64,000 nucleotides of DNA from Watersipora subatra (taxonomy: Eukaryota; Bryozoa; Gymnolaemata; Cheilostomatida; Watersiporidae): NCBI RefSeq assembly GCF_963576615.1, contig NC_088715.1:65485981-65549980 (forward strand), read 5' to 3'. Both the position numbers and the translations under genes were made by a program. Below the pieces are notes generated by a model. The model saw only the letters and a program-made list of their open reading frames with translations, was not told the DNA's origin and ran no database searches. Shown here piece after piece: positions 35,101 through 44,100 of this stretch. Position 1 is the first letter of the stretch; every line of letters starts with the position of its first letter.

Positions 35101-38100
35101 CCCCTCCACACCCAGTGAGCTGCCAACAAGGGTAGACAACTCTGATTGTCTACTCGGCCTTGCTTCTGTTTCAGCCAAAAGCATTTTGGCTGAAACAAGC
35201 AAAACCTTGGTAGGCATGATTTTTAGCATTTTGAAAAATAGTGAATTATGGCCAAAATTTCAACACAGTGAGATCTCACCATTCTCTGCAAGGTAGTCAC
35301 CGGTAAAGTGACACCATGTACATTGTCTGGACATACAAAAGAAGAAGTTTCCTCACCTCTCTCTGTTTGTATTTGATAGCCAACTTCAATCTGCTGAGGG
35401 TCATTCTTTCGGCATGGGCTGTCAAAAGCGAGCAGTCAGAGTCATGGTTAAGAATGACCTCTAATTCCTCTGATCCACGAGTCTGGTCAAGCAACTCTGT
35501 TGCAAATGCTGCAGCTTGTTCGGAAAGTTTAATGTAGGTCCCTTTAAACTCATGCTCCAGCTTGCTTAAGTTTCTGCATGATGGTAAAAGAGTAGATCAG
35601 GTTGTAGCCTGTGCTTCAGTAAGAAGAAGTTTATAAGGTATCAAGGAAAGTCAGCAACAAATTGAAGAGAGTAAACAGGGGGGTAAAGATAGCTGCTGAA
35701 CGCTTCATAAACTTACAGAAGCTCCCAGCTGAGCTCAAATGCAGTAAGTATTGGATCTCTCGTGCTTAGACAAATTAGACTTGGACTTGCTAAGGCTTTG
35801 TACGCATTGATCCTTGACCTTGCAGAAAAAGAAAAACTAATGAAAGTTTACAAGACAACAATCCAGAATAATTTTTTCCATTTTATTTCATGCCATTGGC
35901 AGATAAGCGTTGAAGATAATTTAACATCTTTGATGGAGATTGGAGTTTACTATGGTAAATATGTATGGTACATACATACAGAACATACATATGGTACATA
36001 CATACGGTACATAGATACGGTACATACATATGGTACATACATACGGTACATACATATGGTACATGCATACGGTACATACATATGGTACATACATACGGTA
36101 CTTAGATACGGTACGGTGTTTTTGGGGCTTGCGCGACATTAGCTGGGCTACAGTGCACCTATGGCTCCATCATCATTATCTCGTGCTCAGGTGGAGTGAA
36201 TTTTGTTATAGTTTTTTTCATTTTCTCACTAATTTGTATTTAACCTGATATATTTACTAATATGCAGTTTATTTTTCTGTATTGTTTCTGTTGATGAAAA
36301 TAAACACACACACATACATATGGTACATACATACGGTACATACATATGGTACGTGTATACATACGGTACATACATACGGTACATACATACGGTACATACA
36401 TACAGTAAAAAAACATACAGTAAAAAAACATACAGGAACATACATACGGTACATACCAACAGTACATACATATGGCACATACATACGGTACATACATATG
36501 GTACGTGTATACATACGGTACATACATATGGTACATACATATGGTACATACATACAGTAAAAAAACATACAGGAACATACATATGGAACATACATACAGT
36601 ACATACATACAATACATACATACAGTACATACATTGTACATACGATACATACATATGGTACATCTATACGATACATATGTATGGTACATACATAATATGT
36701 ATGTACCATACATATTATGGTACATACATGCGGTACATACATACGGTACCATCAATTGAGTTTATCTCTACATTAGTCAGAAACTTTCAGATAGTAAGCT
36801 GACTTGAGAAATTTCTTGCTTCAGTAAATTTATCAAAATGCAAGAAGTTGGCTTGGTATTATTTAATATAAATTTTGTTAGTAAAGTAGATTATATTTTA
36901 GCAAAAATTTACATTAGTGAGAAAACAAACTTCAAGATGATGTAAATTGAATGGGAAGACTCTTCCATTAATAACTGGGTTTTTGGGAATTTAAGTTTAA
37001 TTTTTTGCTTAAAAAGACATGAGAAACTCATTCTTAAGAGTGCTGCCATAAACTAAGGTAAATTATTTTAGAGCATAGTTAAGGAGTTAACCATAGTTAA
37101 AGCATAGTTAAGGAAAGTCTATATGAATTTTATGTGTGGTTACAATGTGAGAACTGCGCATAGTATACGATGAGTAGTACTCGTTGCATAGTATACAGTA
37201 CTTATCATACGGTTTGCAGTATAGAGTGAGTAATATACAGTAAATCATATACAGTACATAGCATACAGCTTGTAGTATACGGTGTGTAGTATACATTGTG
37301 TAGTATACCTTACATAATATACACCGTGTAGTATACATTGCGTAGTGTACCATGAGTAGTATACAATGCATAGTAGACATTGCATGGTGTACGCAATCAT
37401 ATACCTATATATACACATACCTATATATATACTAACCTATATATACACATACATATATATACACATACATATATATACATATACATGTATATACACATAC
37501 ATATATATACACATACATCTTTAGACACTTAGGTATATCCACATAACTTAGCTGCATTGAAATCAATGTTGTTTTAGTTACAAGAATATCAGATTATGCT
37601 GCCATATTCAATGCAATAGCCAAAATGTGACATATTTATAATGAAAACTATTTATTTCACAACAACAACCAATCAATTTTGCGCATTTGCCTCAAAAATC
37701 AGCTATGCCACCAATTTCATGGCATTGACCAAACCCTTCCATTTTTTAACAGAATAACCAATAAATGTACATGTAACTCCACTTACATTGATAGCCAGCC
37801 AATTCAGCCTGCTTTTAGTGTTGACCAATCAAAAATGAGCATCAGAACACTAGCCAACTATTACCCTGCATTTTACAGGCTAGCCTTAGAAAATTGCTGA
37901 TCCTGAGTACCTTGAATGGCAGAGGGTGTCATCATCGCTCTGCACTACACAGGCCTTACAAGAACACTGCACGGGATGGGGCTTAGGGATACTATGGCCT
38001 CGCTCCAAGAGAATCTTTATGATTTCATAGTTATCTTTGTGCGCTGCCAGCATCAATGGTGTGATGTCAGGGGTGAACGAATCCGAATCAAACCTCTGGT

Positions 38101-41100
38101 TAATAAGAAGCGGCTCTTCCTTTTCCTGCAATGAGTTGAAACAACAATGTACAAACACTGCTAAGTTGATGAGGTATACGGTCTTTTCATGCCATATAAT
38201 CTGTGATATTCTATTATCAAAAATATAGCTTAGAAATGTATGCTTACAGATACCCTTTAGAAGTGTATGCTTGCAGATACCCTTTAGAAGTGTATGCTTG
38301 CAGATACCCTTTAGAAGTGTATGCTTGCAGATACCTGTTAGAAGTGTATGCTTGCAGATACCCTTTAGAAATGTATGCTTGCAGAGACCCTTTAGAAGAA
38401 GTCTAAGCTCATACTGTAGATATACTTTAGAGGTGTATACTTATATATATATATACTTTAGAAGTGTAGGCTCATAGATATACGTTAGAGGTCTATGCTC
38501 ATAGATACTCTTTAGAAGTGTTTACTCATAAATATACTTTAGAAGTGTACACTCATAGATATACTTAACAAGTCTATGCTCATAGATGCACTTTAGAAAT
38601 GTAGGCTCATAAATATACTTTAAAAGTGTCTACTCATAGATATACTTTAGAAGTGTAGGCTCACAGATATATTTTAGAAGTCTATACCCACAAATGTACT
38701 GTAAAAGTGTATACCCACAGGTGTACTTTAGAAGTGTATGCTCACGCATATATTTTGAAAGTGTATGCTTTGCTGATAAACTGATGGGCAGTTGTGTATA
38801 ACCAACCCTACATTATATACCTCTCATATCCTGATAAACGAGCTATATAAAATTATCTTAAATCTGAGTGAGTGGAAGAAAGAAAAAAGAGAACACACAA
38901 GAGAAAATACAAAGAGCAAAAGAAAAAAGAAAGAGCAACAGAGAAAGGGAAAACCAAAGAGTGAATGAAGGTAAAAGAGAAAACCAAAGAGTGAATGAAG
39001 GCGAAAGGGAAAACCAAAGAGTGAATGAAGGCAAAAGGGAAAACCAAAGAGTGAATGGAGGCAAAAGGGAAAACCAAAGAGCAAATGAAGGCAAAAGAGA
39101 AAATCAAAGAGTGAATGGAGGCAAAAGGGAAAACCAAAGAGCAAATGAAGGTAAAAGGGAAAACCAAAGAGTGAATGAAGGCAAAAGGGAAAACCAAAGA
39201 GTGAATGAAGGCAAAATGGAAAACCAAAGAGTGAATGAAGGCACAAGAGAAAACCAAAGAGTGAATGAAGGTAAAAGAGAAAACCAACGAGTGAATGAAG
39301 GCAAAAGGGAAAACCAAAGAGTAAATGAAGGCAAAAGGGAAAACCAAAGAGTGAATGAAGGCAAAAGGAAAAACCAAAGAGTAAATGAAGGTAAAAGAGA
39401 AAACCGAAGGGTGAATGAAGGCAAAAGGGAAAACCAAAGAGTGAATGAAGGCAAAAGGGAAAACCAAAGAGTGAATGAAGGCAAAAGGGAAAACCAAAGA
39501 GTGAAAGAAGGCAAAAGGGAAAACCAAAGAGCAAATGAAGGCAAAAGAGAAAACCAAAGAGTGAATGAAGGCAAAAGAGAAAACCAAAGAGTGAATGAAG
39601 GTAAAAGAGAAAACCAAAGAGTGAATGAAGGCAAAAGGGAAAACCAAAGAGTGAATGAAGGCAAAAGGGAAAACCAAAGAGTGAATGAAGGCAAAAGGGA
39701 AAACCAAAGAGTGAATGAAGGCAAAAGGGAAAACCAAAGAGTGAATGAAGGCAAAAGAGAAAACCGAAGGGTGAATGAAGGCAAAAGGGAAAACCAAAGA
39801 GTGAATGAAGGCAAAAGGGAAAACCAAAGAGTAAATGAAGTCAAAAGGGAAAACCAAAGAGTGAATGAAGGCAAAAGGGAAAACCAAAGAGTGAATGAAG
39901 GCAAAAGAGAAAACCAAAGAGTGAATGAAGGCAAAAGAGAAAACCAAAGAGTGAATGAAGGCAAAAGAGAAAACCAAAGAGTGAATGAAGGCAAAAGAGA
40001 AAACCAAAGAGTGAATGAAGGCAAAAGAGAAAACCAAAGAGTGAATGAAGGTAAAAGAGAAAACCAAAGAGTGAATGAAGGCAAAAGAGAAAACCAAAGA
40101 GTGAATGAAGGCAAAAGAGAAAACCAAAGAGTGAATGAAGGTAAAAGAGAAAACCAAAGAGTAAATGAAGGCAAAAGGGAAAACCAAAGAGTAAATGAAG
40201 GTAAAAGAAAAAACCGAAGGGTGAATGAAGGCAAAAGGGAAAACCAAAGAGTGAATGAAGTCAAAAGGGAAAACCAAAGAGTGAATGAAGGCAAAAGGGA
40301 AAACCAAAGAGTGAATGAAGGCAAAAGAGAAAACCAAAGAGTGAATGAAGGCAAAAGAGAAAACCAAAGAGTGAATGAAGTCAAAAGGGAAAACCAAAGA
40401 GTGAATGAAGGTAAAAGAGAAAACCGAAGGGTGAATGAAGGCAAAAGGGAAAACCAAAGAGTGAATGAAGTCAAAAGGGAAAACCAAAGAGTGAATGAAG
40501 GCAAAAGGGAAAACCAAAGAGTGAATGAAGGCAAAAGAGAAAACCAAAGAGTGAATGAAGGTAAAAGAGAAAACCAAAGAGTGAATGAAGGCAAAAGAGA
40601 AAACCAAAGAGTGAATGAAGGCAAAAGAGAAAACCAAAGAGTGAATGAAGGCAAAAGGGAAAACCAAAGAGTGAATGAAGGTAAAAGAGAAAACCGAAGG
40701 GTGAATGAAGGCAAAAGGGAAAACCAAAGAGTGAATGAAGTCAAAAGGGAAAACCAAAGAGTGAATGAAGGCAAAAGGGAAAACCAAAGAGTGAATGAAG
40801 GCAAAAGAGAAAACCAAAGAGTGAATGAAGGCAAAAGAGAAAACCAAAGAGTGAATGAAGGCAAAAGAGAAAACCAAAGAGTGAATGAAGGTAAAAGAGA
40901 AAACCAAAGAGTGAATGAAGGCAAAAGAGAAAACCAAAGAGTGAATGAAGGCAAAAGAGAAAACCAAAGAGTGAATGAAGGTAAAAGAGAAAACCAAAGA
41001 GTAAATGAAGGCAAAAGGGAAAACCAAAGAGTAAATAAAGGTAAAAGAGAAAACCGAAGGGTGAATGAAGGCAAAAGGGAAAACCAAAGAGTGAATGAAG

Positions 41101-44100
41101 TCAAAAGGGAAAACCAAAGAGTGAATGAAGGCAAAAGGGAAAACCAAAGAGTGAATGAAGGCAAAAGAGAAAACCAAAGAGTGAATGAAGGCAAAAGAGA
41201 AAACCAAAGAGTGAATGAAGGCAAAAGAGAAAACCAAAGAGTGAATGAAGGCAAAAGAGAAAACCAAAGAGTGAATGAAGGCAAAAGAGAAAACCAAAGA
41301 GTGAATGAAGGCAAAAGAGAAAACCAAAGAGTGAATGAAGGCAAAAGAGAAAACCAAAGAGTGAATGAAGGCAAAAGAGAAAACCAAAGAGTGAATGAAG
41401 GCAAAAGAGAAAACCAAAGAGTGAATGAAGGTAAAAGAGAAAACCAAAGAGTAAATGAAGGCAAAAGGGAAAACCAAAGAGTAAATAAAGGTAAAAGAGA
41501 AAACCGAAGGGTGAATGAAGGCAAAAGGGAAAACCAAAGAGTGAATGAAGTCAAAAGGGAAAACCAAAGAGTGAATGAAGGCAAAAGGGAAAACCAAAGA
41601 GTGAATGAAGGCAAAAGAGAAAACCAAAGAGTGAATGAAGGCAAAAGAGAAAACCAAAGAGTGAATGAAGGCAAAAGAGAAAACCAAAGAGTGAATGAAG
41701 GCAAAAGAGAAAACCAAAGAGTGAATGAAGGCAAAAGAGAAAACCAAAGAGTGAATGAAGGCAAAAGAGAAAACCAAAGAGTGAATGAAGGCAAAAGAGA
41801 AAACCAAAGAGTGAATGAAGGTAAAAGAGAAAACCAAAGAGTGAATGAAGGTAAAAGAGAAAACCAAAGAGTAAATGAAGGCAAAAGGGAAAACCAAAGA
41901 GTAAATGAAGGCAAAAGGGAAAACCAAAGAGTGAATGAAGGCGAAAGGGAAAACCAAAGAGTGAATGAAGGCAAAATAGAAAACCAAAGAGTGAATGAAG
42001 GCAAAAGGGAAAACCAAAGAGTGAATGAAGGCGAAAGGGAAAACCAAAGAGTGAATGAAGGCAAAATAGAAAACCAAAGAGTGAATGAAGGCAAAAGGGA
42101 AAACCAAAGAGTGAATGAAGGCAAAGGGGAAAACCAAAGAGTGAATGAAGACAAAAGGGAAAACCGAAGAGTAAATGAAGGCAAAAGGGAAAACCAAAGA
42201 GTGAATGAAGGTAAAAGAGAAAACCAAAGAGTGAATGAAGGTAAAAGAGAAAACCAAAGAGTAAATGAAGGCAAAAGGGAAAACCAAAGAGTAAATGAAG
42301 GCAAAAGAGAAAACCAAAGAGTGAATGAAGGCGAAAGGGAAAACCAAAGAGTGAATGAAGGCAAAATAGAAAACCAAAGAGTGAATGAAGGCAAAAGGGA
42401 AAACCAAAGAGTGAATGAAGGCAAAGGGGAAAACCAAAGAGTGAATGAAGGCAAAAGGGAAAACCGAAGAGTAAATGAAGGCAAAAGGGAAAACCAAAGA
42501 GTGAATGAAGGTAAAAGAGAAAACCAAAGAGTAAATGAAGGCAAAAGGGAAAACCGAAGAGTAAATGAAGGCAAAAGAGAAAGAAGTGAGAAAAAAAGAA
42601 AAAAGAAAAAGAGAGCAAGAGAGTGAATGAGAAAGAAAGAGAAAAAGAGGGACACAGAGAAGAAGGGAAGAGTTTGAAAAAATAACCTAAGAAGAAAGAA
42701 CGTGAAGGAAAATAAGCCAGAGGAAAAAAATAAGAAGGAAAAGAATGAGGACAGAAAAAGGATAAAAAAAGAGAAGGAAAACAAAAGTGAAAATTGGTTA
42801 AAAATGAAGAGAAAAAAGGAAAAAAGGGAGAAAGCGAAGGAAAGGATAGAAGAAAAAAGAAAAGGATGAAAGAAAAAAACCAAATGAGGAAAAGGGGAAA
42901 AAAGAGAAAATAAAGGAGTGAGAGAGAAAAAGAGCAAAAGAAAAGGAGGGTGAGAGAGAAAACCAACCTAAGATGGAGGATGAAACAATAAACAAACCAC
43001 AACATAGTCATTTTTACGCTGTTCAAAGAAGTCTTGATTCAGTGATGTATTGATTTAAGTGCTGTCACTTTTTAAGTTTGTCTTCTTACGCACAAAAGAT
43101 TAGACGGTTAATTGGGCTCTTCTAAGCCCTAAAAGCATCTGGTGATAAAAAATTGAAAAATATATTTACACACAAATATTATTTTGTGTTTTCTTCTAAT
43201 AAGTCACATATAAAGCAAAATTTGCTTTATATGTGACTTATTAGAAGAAAACACAAAATAATATTTGTGTGTAAATATATTTTTAACTTTTAACATTTTT
43301 AACCTTAATTTAACTTTGTGCAAAATGTTTAAGTTAATTCTTACCAGTAGCTTCATTCTGTCTCGGTTTAGTTTTTCTTCATGCTTGAGCAGAAGCTCAA
43401 CCGCCTCAACGCATTCTTCATTGATAGCATGGAGGACAGCATCATTGACCTTGACATTATAAGAGAGCAGTGTCTCCATCATCTCTATATTTTCATACTC
43501 GATAGCAATAAGTAAAGGAGATCTTCCTAAAGCATCTCTGCAATTTGTGTCTATAGATTTGTCATCCTGTAACACACAGCAGATGAAATGAAGGCACAAA
43601 ATTAGAGTAAGAATTATAAGTATTTGAATATTCTTGTGTTGGTGACTCGCTGGTTAATCAAACTAAAAGTTAAATAAGATTATATGATGTTTATATCTGA
43701 TATGGTTTTACACTTTGTATTGTGTTATATTACATTAAAATATCACATTACATTGTACTATATTAGATTGTAATATGCAGCAAAATATTTGATTCTTTAT
43801 CCTCCAGTTTCCCTGAACAAGGCTACTACATATCAAAATACAACCATGAATGTAACCTGACACTGAATAAACAATCCTGATCACTAGTAAGGTTCCATAC
43901 TTCAGCACGGTCTAGTATAACTTTTGTAGATGCCATATCTCCTCTCTCTACCGCAAGCAACAGCTGCCTTTCCTGTGCTGACAAAATCTTTTCCATTCTT
44001 ACAGTTTTTCCATAGCTTGATGCGGCTGTTTTTTCTATGTCTGTCGATATGTCTTGAGGGTCCTGAACAAATCATGGTATAGCTCTAAGTTAGACTGTGT

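Noticed and set aside
36229..36802. Tyrosine/methionine/cysteine-rich repeat frames
   Set aside because: Artefacts of the 12-bp GTACATACATAC array.
38853..42937. Frames of 1,224-1,277 codons on both strands across the 30-bp array
   Set aside because: Several overlapping frames are open at once because the unit is 30 bp and free of stops. The frames lack a proper start and show only repeat residues. Kept as a finding, not as genes.
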